A DNA stretch of 44,683 nt from Candidatus Dormiibacterota bacterium (GCA_003132525.1 PKXZ01000032.1:1-44683), one strand, 5' to 3'; positions 1 to 8,998 are shown, numbered from the stretch's first letter. Made by a program: numbers and translations. The notes: generated by a model not told the origin, from the sequence alone.

Positions 1-2
1 CG

Positions 3-65
3 GGGCCGACGGGGCCGACGGGTGCCACCGGAGCGACGGGCGCAACCGGAGCGACGGGCACGACT
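3..65 (+). repeat. Short tandem repeat encoding Gly-X-Y triplets
   Basis: The DNA is built of 9-bp units (two GGGCCGACG, then GGN-GCN-ACN variants), and an 18-bp unit is nearly repeated twice around 24-59. It encodes the collagen-like tract, which probably continues upstream of the window. Such tracts commonly change length by slippage or recombination. Confidence 0.7.
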
Positions 66-308
66 CCCTACACCACAACCGCCGGTGTAACCATCACCGG
101 TCAGCACATGGTGTTTGGAAATGGCGTTGCTGGCACAGCTGTAACGCTTACCGGAGCCGCAGTCTTCACCACCGGACAATACGTTTGCTACGGGTCTGAC
201 ACGGCAGCGCCTGCGGTCGATGTCGAATTCAGTTACACATCAGGCACGTCGTTCATCCCAGCGGCGGCCGCGACCGACGCAGTTCGGTTCGTCTGTATCG
301 GTAGCTAG
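3..308 (+). CDS. Collagen-like repeat protein, 3' end only
   Basis: This is the open 5'-truncated end of a gene that begins outside the window; reading from position 3 in frame gives about 101 residues. The first 21 or so residues are seven Gly-X-Y triplets (two GPT, four GAT, one GTT), the signature of bacterial collagen-like proteins. The remaining roughly 80 residues are a Thr/Val/Ala/Gly-rich C-terminal domain with two cysteines, in YVCYGSD and FVCIGS at the very C-terminus. Proteins of this kind are usually secreted or displayed on the surface and trimerise through the repeat. The two cysteines might form a disulfide in the C-terminal domain, which is inference. Anchor and signal peptide cannot be judged because the N-terminus is missing. 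Confidence is high for the repeat and low for any specific function. Confidence 0.75.
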   Translation, partial: GPTGPTGATGATGATGATGTTPYTTTAGVTITGQHMVFGNGVAGTAVTLTGAAVFTTGQYVCYGSDTAAPAVDVEFSYTSGTSFIPAAAATDAVRFVCIGS

Positions 309-451
309 ATCCGGTACGCCTGACCGTTTCCTCTTGGATTGACCGTAACGGCTCTGGTCCGTCTCGCACCTCGCGCGGGGCGGATCAACCGTTCCGGCAC
401 ATGTTAGTTACAGACTCTGAGCGGAGTTGGAGCCGTGGCCCCTTGCACCGA

Positions 452-1018
452 ATGAACAGCCTCACCAAGCCCAGGATCGGGGCGCTCGCTGCGTCCGTGT
501 TCACCATCGGTTTCGCCGCTTGCGGCACTCCGCCGACGGCTGAAAGCCTCGTCTCTCAGGGACTGCAGGCGCAGCTCGCCGGCGACGAATCGACCGCGGA
601 GAACACGTATCAGCAGGCGCTCAAGTTGGACCCGAACAATGCGGTCGCTCACTACGACCTCGGTACCGTCTACGATCGACAGGGCATCAGAGAGCAAGCG
701 GTGTCGCAGTACACGGCAGCCCTTGTCATCGAGCCTACTTTCACCGACGCACTTTTCAACCTCGCTGTCGATACCGCGACCTCAGACGCTGGCAGCGCCC
801 AGAACCTGTACCTGCGAGTGCTCACGCTCCAACCGAGTTTCGCGGCGGCATGGCTCAACCTCGGGTTCATTCTTCAGGGCGAGGGAAAAGTGGCCGAGGC
901 GAAGGCCGACTGGGCGAAAGCCGTTGCGCTCGACGGGTCGCTGGCGTCGCACGTCCCATCGCCTGCGCCATCGACTTCTTCGGGTGAAGGCAATGCCTCA
1001 CCGACACCGAAAGCGTAG
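452..1018 (+). CDS. TPR-repeat lipoprotein
   Basis: The product is about 188 residues. I prefer the ATG at 452 over the in-frame ATG at 401 because it puts a classical lipoprotein signal first: basic MNSLTKPR, a hydrophobic stretch, then lipobox GFAAC with the lipidated Cys at residue 24. The mature part carries tetratricopeptide repeats with the usual A/Y/P spacing, for example 'AENTYQQALKLDPNNAVAHY' and the following AVSQYTAALVIEPTFTDALF, plus a final weaker repeat ending AKADWAKAVALD. TPRs are protein-interaction scaffolds, so the likely place of action is the outer face of the cytoplasmic membrane. The C-terminus is Pro/Ser/Thr-rich and ends ASPTPKA, exactly as in the unrelated lipoprotein at 38702-39565. 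The gene lies 18 nt upstream of the membrane protein at 1037 and may be cotranscribed with it. The partner is unknown. Confidence 0.85.
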   Translation: MNSLTKPRIGALAASVFTIGFAACGTPPTAESLVSQGLQAQLAGDESTAENTYQQALKLDPNNAVAHYDLGTVYDRQGIREQAVSQYTAALVIEPTFTDALFNLAVDTATSDAGSAQNLYLRVLTLQPSFAAAWLNLGFILQGEGKVAEAKADWAKAVALDGSLASHVPSPAPSTSSGEGNASPTPKA

Positions 1019-1036
1019 CGCGACTACGAACCCACA

Positions 1037-3277
1037 GTGATCGCGCCGCCACAACAGCGCGTGCGCCCCGTGCAGCAGGTGCCGGCTGTCGAGATACGGG
1101 CGTCACGATCGCGGCCTGGCTGGCGGCAATACGCACCGTGGCTGTTCGTCGCCGCAGCCTGCGCATTCGGGCTCGTGACCATGTCGGCAGAGCTAACCGT
1201 CGTTCAGCCTCTCAACGACGAGGCGATGCATTTCGAGATGGTGCGCTGGGCTGTGCAGCAGATCCACCAAGGCAATGTGCTCCCGCTCGACGGGTGGTTT
1301 CCCTATCTGAGCCTCGGGGATGCGCAGTTCTCCCACTATCAGAGTCTTCCCCACCTCATCACCGCGTACATATCGCTCGTCTTCGGTTCGGACTCCACCG
1401 AGCGGTGGGCGGGATACCTGCTCTTCGCGCTTTTTCCCGTGAGCGTCTACGCCGGAAGCCGCCTCCTGGGTTGGTCGCGGTGGGCGGCGGGCTCAGCAGC
1501 GCTCGTGTCTCCGCTCCTGGTCAGCGTCACCGGGTACGGCTACGAGTCCTTCAGCTACACGTGGCTCGGTAACGGCCTCTGGTCGCAGGAGTGGGGAATG
1601 TTCCTCCTACCCCTTGCGTGGGGCACGAGCTGGCGTGCCATAAACGGTAGCGGACGAGGCAAGTACGCGCTGGCCGCCCTGGTGGTCGGCCTGACGATCG
1701 CCATGCACTTTCTCACCGGATACTTCGCGCTGCTGTCGATCGGCGTGTTCGCGATCGTCATCTGGCGCGGACTCTTGCCCCGTATCGGGCGCGCCGCGTT
1801 GGTCTTTGGTGGCGCCGCGCTCGTTGCATCGTGGGTGGTGGTACCGCTGATCACCGACGGCGCATATTTCAACCTGAGCATTTTCAATCAGGGCACGTTC
1901 TGGCTCAACTCCTATGGAGCCCCACAGGCGCTCAATTGGCTGTTCACGGGCCAGCTGTTCGACTACGGCAGGTTCCCGATCGTGAGCCTACTCGTCGCTC
2001 TCGGCGCCATTGTCTGTCTCGTTCGCTTTCGCAGCGACGCGCGCGCGCGCGCCCTCCTGGGACTGATGGCGCTGAGCATTGTGTTGTTCTCCGGCCGCGA
2101 GCCGTTCGGCTTCATCCTGAACCTGTTGCCGGGCAACGCCGATCTCTACCTGTCGCGATACATGATGGGCATTCAGCTTGCCGGCGACATCCTCGCGGGC
2201 GTCGGGCTTGCGTGGGCAGGGGAGGCTGCTGTCCATCTCGCCCGGACCTGGAGGCCCAGTGTCAGGCTGACCCCGGTTGCCGCCGGATTGATGGCGGCGG
2301 CCGTGTTGCTCACGCTGCCGGCCTGGTTCAACCGAGCCGCCTATGCCGCAAGTGACTCGGCGAGCATCGCGGTGCAGGTGGACAACGATCAGACCGACGG
2401 CGCAGCTCTCGATGTGCTCATCAATGAGATCAACGCTCGTGGTGGTGGTCGTACCTATGCCGGCCTGCCTGGCAACTGGGGTCAGCAGTACGACATCGGG
2501 CAGGTGCCCGTGTACGCCTACCTCGCGGACAACGACGTGGACGAGTTCGGGTTCACCCTTCGCACCCCGTCGCTGACGGCGGATAACGAGGCGTACTTCA
2601 ACCAGAACGACCCCGCCCAGTACCAGCTGTACAACATCCGTTACATCCTCATGCCGACCGGCATGACGCCACCGGTTCCCGCCACGCTGCTGGCATCGAG
2701 CGGGCGGCACCGGCTGTACCTCGTCGCGACCAGCGGCTACCTTCAGGTCGTCGACACGGCCGGAATCATCGAAGCGAACCGCAGCGACATGGCATCGCAG
2801 ATGCAGCCGTTCCTCAAGTCGGCCGCCTTCCAGCAGGGTGAGCTCTCGACGGTGGCGTTCAACGGCGGTGCGGCGGCGCCGCCGACACTTCCTGTCGGAG
2901 CAACGCCCAACTCCGCACCCGGCACGAGCACCGACGTCCTCGCGGAGGCACAGAACGGGTACTTCGCTGGCAACGTGATCGCGAACCGAACCGCCGCCGT
3001 TGTCCTGAAGGTCACCTACGACCCGCTCTGGCAGGTCACCGTCGATGGACACGCGGCGAAGCCGTACATGGTCGTCCCCGGTTTCGTCGCAGTCACGGTA
3101 GGGCCTGGTCAGCACACGGTGGTCTTTCAGTACGTGCCGTATTCCCACTACGCCGTGCTTCTCGGAATCGGCGCGATGACACTGTTGCTCCTCGCACTCG
3201 GACCACGGATCTGGCGCAGGAAGACCCGCCGGCGGCTCGGAGGGCAAATGACATTGCTCGGGCGCGTGGCTCCGTGA
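1037..3277 (+). CDS. Large multi-spanning membrane protein, GT-C/YfhO-like
   Basis: The product is 746 residues from a GTG start. A first transmembrane segment (about residues 33-52) is followed by a loop with the acidic motif QPLNDEAMHFEM, where GT-C glycosyltransferases keep their catalytic acidic residues. About ten more hydrophobic segments run to about residue 435. Then comes a roughly 260-residue presumably extracytoplasmic domain, one last transmembrane segment, and a very basic tail (RIWRRKTRRR). This layout resembles YfhO-type and 'PTPS-related' membrane proteins, thought to act in polyprenyl-phosphate-dependent glycosylation. The stop overlaps the start of the downstream GT2 gene by 4 nt, a common pairing in which the GT2 makes a polyprenyl-phosphate sugar and the GT-C enzyme uses it. 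That functional link is inference. Confidence 0.75.
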   Translation: MIAPPQQRVRPVQQVPAVEIRASRSRPGWRQYAPWLFVAAACAFGLVTMSAELTVVQPLNDEAMHFEMVRWAVQQIHQGNVLPLDGWFPYLSLGDAQFSHYQSLPHLITAYISLVFGSDSTERWAGYLLFALFPVSVYAGSRLLGWSRWAAGSAALVSPLLVSVTGYGYESFSYTWLGNGLWSQEWGMFLLPLAWGTSWRAINGSGRGKYALAALVVGLTIAMHFLTGYFALLSIGVFAIVIWRGLLPRIGRAALVFGGAALVASWVVVPLITDGAYFNLSIFNQGTFWLNSYGAPQALNWLFTGQLFDYGRFPIVSLLVALGAIVCLVRFRSDARARALLGLMALSIVLFSGREPFGFILNLLPGNADLYLSRYMMGIQLAGDILAGVGLAWAGEAAVHLARTWRPSVRLTPVAAGLMAAAVLLTLPAWFNRAAYAASDSASIAVQVDNDQTDGAALDVLINEINARGGGRTYAGLPGNWGQQYDIGQVPVYAYLADNDVDEFGFTLRTPSLTADNEAYFNQNDPAQYQLYNIRYILMPTGMTPPVPATLLASSGRHRLYLVATSGYLQVVDTAGIIEANRSDMASQMQPFLKSAAFQQGELSTVAFNGGAAAPPTLPVGATPNSAPGTSTDVLAEAQNGYFAGNVIANRTAAVVLKVTYDPLWQVTVDGHAAKPYMVVPGFVAVTVGPGQHTVVFQYVPYSHYAVLLGIGAMTLLLLALGPRIWRRKTRRRLGGQMTLLGRVAP

Positions 3278-4542
3278 GGCAACTACTCGAGCTATCGATC
3301 CTCATGCCCTGCCTTAACGAGGCCGAGACGATTGGCCGTTGCGTCGACCGCGCGCGCCAATCCATCGCGGGGCTCGACGTCCGCGGCGAGGTCCTCGTCG
3401 CTGACAACGGCAGCACCGACGGCTCACAGCAGATCGCGCTCGCTCACGGCGCGAAGGTTGTCATGGTTGATGAGCCGGGGTATGGCGCGGCCATTCGGGG
3501 CGGCGTCGCCGCGTCGTCAGGTCGCTACATCATCATGGGCGATGCAGACGAGAGTTACGACTTTGGTGAGATTCCGCCGATCCTCGAGCGCCTGCGGGTT
3601 GGCGACGATCTGGTGATGGGCAATCGATTCGCCGGCGGCATCGACAAAGGTGCGATGCCATGGTCGCACCGGTGGATTGGGAATCCAGTGCTCTCCATGA
3701 CCGGGCGGATCTTCTTCTCATCCCGTATACGCGACTTCCACTGCGGCCTGCGCGGGTTCAGCGTGGACGCGTTTCGCAGAATGCGCCTCAACACGACCGG
3801 CATGGAGTTTGCAAGTGAGATCGTCGTCAAGGCGTCGCTCGCGAGCATGAAGATCAGCGAGGTCCCGATCTCCTTGCACAAGGACGGCCGCAGCCGGCCG
3901 CCGCATCTCCGCACCTGGCGGGACGGCTGGAGACACTTGCGATTCCTGCTGCTCTTCTGCCCGCGATGGCTATTTGTGATCCCCGGACTGGCACTGCTGC
4001 TGTCTGGTTCGCTGATGACGCTTTGGTTGTTGGGGGGCACTCGATACATTGGTGCCGTCGGCCTCGACATCCACACGATGCTCGTGAGCGGAGTCTTCGC
4101 ACTGATCGGCTACGAGTTGATGCTCTTCGGCGCATTCATCAAGGTATTCGGCATGCGTGCGGGGTTCCTCCCGTCGAGCCGCCGGACGGACAATTTCTTT
4201 CGTGTTGCCACCCTTGAAAAGGGGCTGCTGTTCGGGAGCGTGCTGACCATCACAGGCCTTGCTCTGGTTCTTCTCGCCGTAGTCAGCTGGGGCCGCGGCG
4301 GCTATGGCGCACTGAACACCGAGGCGTCGATGCGACCATTGATCGTCGCTGTGCTCCTGATCGCTGGAGGTGTGCAAACGATTTTTGCGAGCTTCGTGCT
4401 GAGCATGCTCGGCATCCGTGACAACGTAGCCGTGCGGCCATCGGCAGTGATGGAGCCTGAACTTGTCTTGCAGGACGTCAACCGCATTGGCCGGCGCCAG
4501 ACTACGAACGGTGCCTCGAACGGGAGCCGCCATCAGCTCTAG
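3274..4542 (+). CDS. Family 2 glycosyltransferase, DPM1-like, with C-terminal membrane segments
   Basis: The product is 422 residues from a GTG start sharing GTGA with the preceding stop. Residues 8-230 form a GT-A fold: LSILMPCLNEAETIG at the start, the nucleotide-binding ADNGSTDGS, the catalytic-loop MGDADESYDF with its DAD motif, and MGNRFAGG. This is the signature of polyprenyl-phosphate mannose/glucose synthases that load a sugar from an NDP-sugar onto a lipid phosphate. Four hydrophobic segments follow (about residues 235-255, 270-300, 320-345, 355-380), consistent with membrane anchoring. Coupling to the GT-C-like gene suggests donor and user of the same lipid-linked sugar. The last 41 nt overlap the 3' end of the convergent methyltransferase gene. 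The exact sugar is not known. Confidence 0.88.
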   Translation: MRQLLELSILMPCLNEAETIGRCVDRARQSIAGLDVRGEVLVADNGSTDGSQQIALAHGAKVVMVDEPGYGAAIRGGVAASSGRYIIMGDADESYDFGEIPPILERLRVGDDLVMGNRFAGGIDKGAMPWSHRWIGNPVLSMTGRIFFSSRIRDFHCGLRGFSVDAFRRMRLNTTGMEFASEIVVKASLASMKISEVPISLHKDGRSRPPHLRTWRDGWRHLRFLLLFCPRWLFVIPGLALLLSGSLMTLWLLGGTRYIGAVGLDIHTMLVSGVFALIGYELMLFGAFIKVFGMRAGFLPSSRRTDNFFRVATLEKGLLFGSVLTITGLALVLLAVVSWGRGGYGALNTEASMRPLIVAVLLIAGGVQTIFASFVLSMLGIRDNVAVRPSAVMEPELVLQDVNRIGRRQTTNGASNGSRHQL

Positions 4543-5152
4543 CGAATACAAACAAGTGATTCAGTCCCAACTGGAAGCGTCGGTGCAGCCGAAGCGCAAA
4601 ACCGCGCGTGGTGAACAATACGACTGTGTCTCCCGGCTCGAAGCCGTAGTGCTCATGCTCCGCCATCCCGTCAAGCATCCCGATTCGCTGGCCGAGATGA
4701 ATCAATGAGTCGACTTTAGGTGAGGGCACCGTGCAGATAAGCCGCCCGCTCGGGCGTAGCAGGGGCAGGCACGCGATGGCGAGATCGCGTTGCGCATCCG
4801 GCGGGATGTGCTCGAGCACCGCGAGCAGCGTGATGGCGTCATACGTGTCTCCCTTTGGCAACGCACTTGGCGCGTACCCTTGGACAAATCTGAACGATCC
4901 GCGGTTGGGGGGTACCAGCGCGGTGTCGATGCCGACCCCCGATGCGATCCGGTCGCCGAGGACGCGAAACAGCGCCCCATCGCTGCAGCCGATGTCGAGG
5001 ACATGCGCCCGGCGGGGGATGTAAGGCGCGGCCTTCCGAATGCGCCAGGACTGCAGGACCGAGTCGCCCTGTTTGATGTGCGCTCCAGTTACTGATTTGC
5101 GAGCGGCGAGCGATTCCAGACTACTCGCTCCGCGGAAAGTGCCTCGCACCAC
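4502..5152 (-). CDS. Class I SAM-dependent methyltransferase
   Basis: The product is about 216 residues. The SAM-binding motif I, VLDIGCSDGALF, lies near residue 50, an acidic GVGIDTALV follows, and DAITLLAVLEHIPPDAQRD is the usual post-motif region of small-molecule or sugar methyltransferases (Methyltransf_11/25 type). I choose the GTG at 5152 because GGAGG sits 7 nt before it. A longer reading from TTG at 5227 would add a low-complexity N-terminus and lacks a ribosome site. The gene converges on the GT2 gene and overlaps its end by 41 nt. Given the neighbourhood, a sugar or glycolipid substrate is plausible but not shown. Confidence 0.85.
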   Translation of the reverse strand: MVRGTFRGASSLESLAARKSVTGAHIKQGDSVLQSWRIRKAAPYIPRRAHVLDIGCSDGALFRVLGDRIASGVGIDTALVPPNRGSFRFVQGYAPSALPKGDTYDAITLLAVLEHIPPDAQRDLAIACLPLLRPSGRLICTVPSPKVDSLIHLGQRIGMLDGMAEHEHYGFEPGDTVVLFTTRGFALRLHRRFQLGLNHLFVFARADGGSRSRHRS

Positions 5153-5159
5153 TCGAGCA

Positions 5160-5164
5160 CCTCC
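5160..5164 (-). promoter_or_regulatory. Ribosome binding site that fixes the methyltransferase start
   Basis: GGAGG on the minus strand, 7 nt before the GTG at 5152. It favours this start over the upstream TTG at 5227. Confidence 0.6.
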
Positions 5165-5323
5165 GGAGATGACGGGAGATGCGGCTGCAGCGGCGCCGAT
5201 CGGACGCGCCAAACGCGCAGATTGCAACGCTTATGAGCCGAGACTGTGCCGACGTCGGTCTTCGTGCGGCGCATTGACAAAGAGGGCCCACGCTAGGGCC
5301 ATGGATCCAGGCAGCACCACGTC

Positions 5324-5515
5324 ATGACCGGCCGTCTGACGACCCCCCGGCAGGATCCGCTCCCGCCGGAGGTGGGCTTCGGTGAGCTCATGACCCGGAT
5401 GATCTCGGCGAATCGAGTCGAGAAAGCGAAGCGCGCCAAGGCCGACGGCATCAGTCGCACCCCGCGGCCGATCGAGACGGATACACGAGGAACTCCCGAA
5501 AGCTCCGAGGCGTGA
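5324..5515 (+). CDS. Small basic protein coupled to the hybrid kinase
   Basis: This is a 63-residue ORF whose TGA stop overlaps the GTG start of the hybrid histidine kinase by 4 nt. Its codons have the strongly G/C-rich third positions of the real genes here, which argues for coding. The sequence has a short amphipathic stretch (GFGELMTRMISANRVEK), a Lys/Arg-rich run (KAKRAKADG) and a polar Pro/Thr/Glu tail. There is no signal peptide, membrane segment or known motif. The ribosome site before the ATG is weak. It may be a leader that couples translation to the kinase, or a small partner of it. No family is recognised. Confidence 0.5.
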   Translation: MTGRLTTPRQDPLPPEVGFGELMTRMISANRVEKAKRAKADGISRTPRPIETDTRGTPESSEA

Positions 5516-7497
5516 CGCTCGCCGCGAGCAGCGCGCCGACTGGCGGTGCGCTCTTTGCGACCTTCCTCGAGGCTGTTCCGGATGCCGTGGTCGCGGTCGT
5601 GGCCGACGGCACCATCATGCTCGTCAACTCGCAGGCAGAGGCGCTCTTCGGCTATGCATGTGAGGACCTGATCGGCGAGCCGCTCGAGGTGCTGGTGCCG
5701 ACTTCGGTCCGCGACCACGCGCAGCTTCGTGCCACCTATTTCCAGGACCCCGTGCCACGCCCGATGGGGCTCGGCATGGAGTTGTCCGGCAGGCGCCACG
5801 ACGGCGTGGAGTTCCCCGCGGAGATCGCGCTCACCTGGATCGAGATCGATGGCCGTCTGATCGTCGTCGCCTCTGTCCGCGACATCACCGAGCGCAAGCG
5901 CGCCGAGGCGAAATTCCGGAGCCTTCTCGAGGCGGCGCCCGACGCCATCGTCGGCGTCAATCCTGGCGGGCTCATCGCCCTGGTGAACACGCAGGCCGAG
6001 GCGTTATTCGGGTACGAGCGCAACCAGCTCATTGGGCGCCCGGTCGAGTTGCTCGTCCCGGGAGCCGCGCTCAACATCCACTCACCGAATCCCGACCCTG
6101 GGTTCCGCGACCCGCGCACCCGATCTTCCGAGGCCTGGATCCCGCTGGCCGGCAGTCGCGCCGACGGCTCGGAGTTTCCGGCGGAAGTGTCACTATCGTC
6201 GATCGAAACCGAGGACGGTCTCATGGTCTGCGCGGCGATTCGCGATGTCACCGAGCGCGTCGAGGCTCAGCACGAGCGTGATCGCATGGAGGCGCAGCTC
6301 GAGCGAGACAGGCTCGAGCGGCAGCTCCATCAGTCTCAGCGGCTCGAGAGTCTCGGTCAGCTCGCCGGCGGTGTCGCGCACGACTTCAACAACCTGCTGG
6401 CGGCCATCCTCAACTATGTGAGCTTCATTGATGAGGAGATAGCCGCGGAGATCGCCCTGCGCCCGTCACACGAATCGGCACGTCTCAGCGCGGTGCTAGA
6501 CGACGTGAGTCAGATCGGCGCTGCCGCCGAGCGTGCGGCGCGGCTGACCCATCAACTCCTCGCGTTCGGACGTCGCGAGGTCATCAAGCCGGAGATCATC
6601 GACTTCAACGCGATCGTCGGAGAGGTGGACGGTCTGCTGCGCACCACGATCGGCGAGCACGTCGAGCTCATCATGCGCTGCGCGCCGGACCTGGAGCATG
6701 TGCTCGCGGATCGCGGTCAGATGGAGCAGGTGCTGCTCAATCTCGCGGTCAACGCGCGGGATGCGATGCCGACCGGTGGAACGGTGATCATCGACACCGA
6801 TAACTTCGTAGTTGACGACGCGTATGCCGCGCTCGATCCCCGCCTGGAGCCGGGACCGTACGTGCGATTGCGCGTGGCCGATAGCGGCTCGGGCATGACT
6901 CGCGAAACCATCGAGCGCGCCTTTGAGCCGTTCTTCAGCACTAAGCCGAAAGAGAAAGGATCCGGGCTCGGCCTCGCCACGGTGTACGGGATCGTCAACC
7001 AGGCAGGCGGCATGGTCGACCTCGAGTCCGATCTCGGCACGGGAACGACCGTCACGATCCTCCTTCCAAGCGCGACTTCGGCGATCCAGCAGACCGACGC
7101 ACCGCGACGGGCGACGCGACGGAGTCATGGTGGCGAGACCATCCTTGTCGTCGAGGATGAGGATCTTGTCCTCGACGTCGCGAGACGCATCCTCACGAGG
7201 CACGGATACCGGGTGCTCGCCGCACGCGGCGGATCGGAAGCGTTGGAGCTCATCCATGAGCATCGGGGCCGGATCGACCTGTTGCTCACCGATGTGGTCA
7301 TGCCCGGACTGACCGGCAAGCAGGTTGCCGAACGGGTCTCCGAGCTGCGTCCGAACATTCGCGTGCTCTACATGTCCGGATATCCCGAGTCGGTGATCAC
7401 ATCCCAAGGCGTGGTGCAGCGTGGGATCCACCTGGTATCGAAGCCGTTTGTCGCCACGGACCTGCTGGACCACGTGCGCGCCACCCTCGACGCCTGA
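5512..7497 (+). CDS. Hybrid sensor histidine kinase, PAS-PAS-HisKA-HATPase-REC
   Basis: The product is 661 residues with no membrane segment, so probably a cytoplasmic sensor. Two PAS domains (about 15-125 and 130-250) each start AVPDAVVAV or AAPDAIVGV and end DITERKRAE or DVTERVEAQ. A Glu/Arg-rich coiled coil leads to the dimerisation domain, with the phosphorylated His in GGVAHDFNNLLA (about H290). The ATPase domain has N-box NLAVNARDAMP, G1 ADSGSGM and G2 GSGLGLATVYGIV. A C-terminal receiver (about 545-660) has its phosphorylated Asp in LLLTDVVMPG (about D594) and a Lys in VSKPF. This is the group of soluble hybrid kinases with the HDFNN box. No separate response regulator or output domain lies nearby, so the downstream partner is unknown. 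The start is GTG and overlaps the small ORF ahead of it. Confidence 0.93.
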   Translation: MTLAASSAPTGGALFATFLEAVPDAVVAVVADGTIMLVNSQAEALFGYACEDLIGEPLEVLVPTSVRDHAQLRATYFQDPVPRPMGLGMELSGRRHDGVEFPAEIALTWIEIDGRLIVVASVRDITERKRAEAKFRSLLEAAPDAIVGVNPGGLIALVNTQAEALFGYERNQLIGRPVELLVPGAALNIHSPNPDPGFRDPRTRSSEAWIPLAGSRADGSEFPAEVSLSSIETEDGLMVCAAIRDVTERVEAQHERDRMEAQLERDRLERQLHQSQRLESLGQLAGGVAHDFNNLLAAILNYVSFIDEEIAAEIALRPSHESARLSAVLDDVSQIGAAAERAARLTHQLLAFGRREVIKPEIIDFNAIVGEVDGLLRTTIGEHVELIMRCAPDLEHVLADRGQMEQVLLNLAVNARDAMPTGGTVIIDTDNFVVDDAYAALDPRLEPGPYVRLRVADSGSGMTRETIERAFEPFFSTKPKEKGSGLGLATVYGIVNQAGGMVDLESDLGTGTTVTILLPSATSAIQQTDAPRRATRRSHGGETILVVEDEDLVLDVARRILTRHGYRVLAARGGSEALELIHEHRGRIDLLLTDVVMPGLTGKQVAERVSELRPNIRVLYMSGYPESVITSQGVVQRGIHLVSKPFVATDLLDHVRATLDA

Positions 7498-7535
7498 GGG
7501 CGCAGTCGCCCGTCGAGTCGGGGTCGGACGTAAGG

Positions 7536-8903
7536 CTACGCGGCTCCGGCGGGCACCTTCGGCAACTCGGCGAGCGCGGTGTCGAGTCGTTCCTGCGGGA
7601 GCTCGACATCCTGAAGCTTGCCGGCGAAGTACGCGTCGTAGGCACCGAGATCGAAGTGTCCGTGGCCCGAAAGGTTGAACAGGATCACGCGCGAATCCCC
7701 AGCCTCGCGTGCCGCAGCAGCCTCCTGAGCGACCGCACGGAGTGCATGGGACGGTTCGGGCGCCGGCAGGATCCCCTCACTGCGCGCGAAGCGGACCGCC
7801 TCCGCGAAGCATTCGTTCTGCTTGTACGCGCGTGCTTCGATGAAGCCGTTCTTGACGAGCAGGCACAGCGACGGCGCATCGCCGTGATAGCGCAATCCGC
7901 CAGCATGGATCGTGTCAGGGATGAAGTTGTGCCCGAGCGTGTACATCGGGACCACCGGCCCCATCCCGGCGGTGTCACCGAAGTCGTACGCGTAGAGCCC
8001 GCGCGTGAGCGTCGGACACGCGGCCGGTTCGGCCGCGATGAATCGGGTGTTCGTCTTGCCGGCGAGGCGATCGGCCAGGAACGGATACGCGAGCCCGGCG
8101 AAGTTGGACCCACCACCCACGCAGCCGATCACAACGTCGGGATAGGCGTCGGCCATCTCCATCTGCTTCTGAGCCTCCTGACCGATCACGGTCTGATGCA
8201 GCAGGACGTGGTTGACAACCGATCCGAGCGAGTAGTGACTGTCGTCGCGCGTGGCCGCATCCTCGACGGCCTCGGAGATGGCGATGCCGAGGCTGCCCGG
8301 CGACTCGGGCTCCTTGGCGAGCACGCTGCGTCCGAATTCGGTCTGGTCGGTCGGGGAGGGGAGAACCCTGGCGCCCCAGGTCTCCATGAGCGCCCGGCGA
8401 TACGGCTTCTGCTGGTAGGAGACCTTGACCATGTAGACCATGACCTCGAGGCCGAACAGACCGCCGGCGAAGGCGAGCGCTGAGCCCCACTGGCCCGCGC
8501 CGGTCTCCGTGGTCAGGCGCTTGATGCCCTCCTCGGCGTTGTAGTACGCCTGCGCCACCGCGGTGTTGGGCTTGTGCGATCCCGCCGGCGACGTACCCTC
8601 GTATTTGTAAAAGATCCGCGCGGGGGTGTCGAGCGCCTTTTCGAGTTGTGTCGCGCGGTAGAGCGGTGTGGGGCGCCACATCTTGTAGATGTCCCGGACC
8701 CGATCGGGGATCTCGATCCAGCGCTCGGTCGACACCTCCTGCCCGATGATCGCCATCGGGAAGATCGGGGTGAGATCCGGCGGCGTGAGCGGCTCGAGCG
8801 TCCGTGGGCTCAGGAAAGCCCCAAGGGGTTCGGGCACATCCGCGAGGATGTTGTACCAGTGCGACGGCAGATCGTCTTCCGCCAGCAAGAACTTCGTTGT
8901 CAT
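7536..8903 (-). CDS. trpB2: Tryptophan synthase beta-like PLP enzyme (TrpB2 type)
   Basis: The product is 455 residues, the usual length of the TrpB2 group and longer than the roughly 400 of classical TrpB. The PLP lysine lies in [13 protein letters not shown], the phosphate-binding glycines in [12 protein letters not shown], and the closing region reads [11 protein letters not shown]. The group condenses indole (or indole from indole-glycerol phosphate) with serine. TrpB2 proteins often occur outside the trp operon and may work without TrpA, serving as indole salvage or serine deaminase. No trpA or other trp gene is in this window. The ATG at 8903 is chosen over an upstream codon at 8921 because GAGGTGG lies 5 nt before it. 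The gene is divergent from the efflux pump at 9042. Confidence 0.92.
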   Translation of the reverse strand: MTTKFLLAEDDLPSHWYNILADVPEPLGAFLSPRTLEPLTPPDLTPIFPMAIIGQEVSTERWIEIPDRVRDIYKMWRPTPLYRATQLEKALDTPARIFYKYEGTSPAGSHKPNTAVAQAYYNAEEGIKRLTTETGAGQWGSALAFAGGLFGLEVMVYMVKVSYQQKPYRRALMETWGARVLPSPTDQTEFGRSVLAKEPESPGSLGIAISEAVEDAATRDDSHYSLGSVVNHVLLHQTVIGQEAQKQMEMADAYPDVVIGCVGGGSNFAGLAYPFLADRLAGKTNTRFIAAEPAACPTLTRGLYAYDFGDTAGMGPVVPMYTLGHNFIPDTIHAGGLRYHGDAPSLCLLVKNGFIEARAYKQNECFAEAVRFARSEGILPAPEPSHALRAVAQEAAAAREAGDSRVILFNLSGHGHFDLGAYDAYFAGKLQDVELPQERLDTALAELPKVPAGAA

Positions 8904-8998
8904 GCGTTCCACCTCTGCCAATCGCTCGGACGCGTGCAGGGGAGGATACGCCGGGGGTGGCAGGACTCATAGGGGCCTGCGGCGAGCCCGCCATGCGT

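Noticed and set aside
2039-2052. Run of GC dinucleotides
   Set aside because: Lies inside the GT-C-like gene and simply encodes Ala/Arg codons in a GC-rich genome.
1988-3247. Long minus-strand frame (419 codons) in the GT-C-like gene
   Set aside because: Shadow frame of a strongly supported membrane protein; its composition is Arg/Gly-rich and featureless.
7498-7511. GGGCG-CAGT-CGCCC hairpin between the convergent kinase and trpB2 genes
   Set aside because: Only five pairs and no T run on either strand; common by chance at this base composition.
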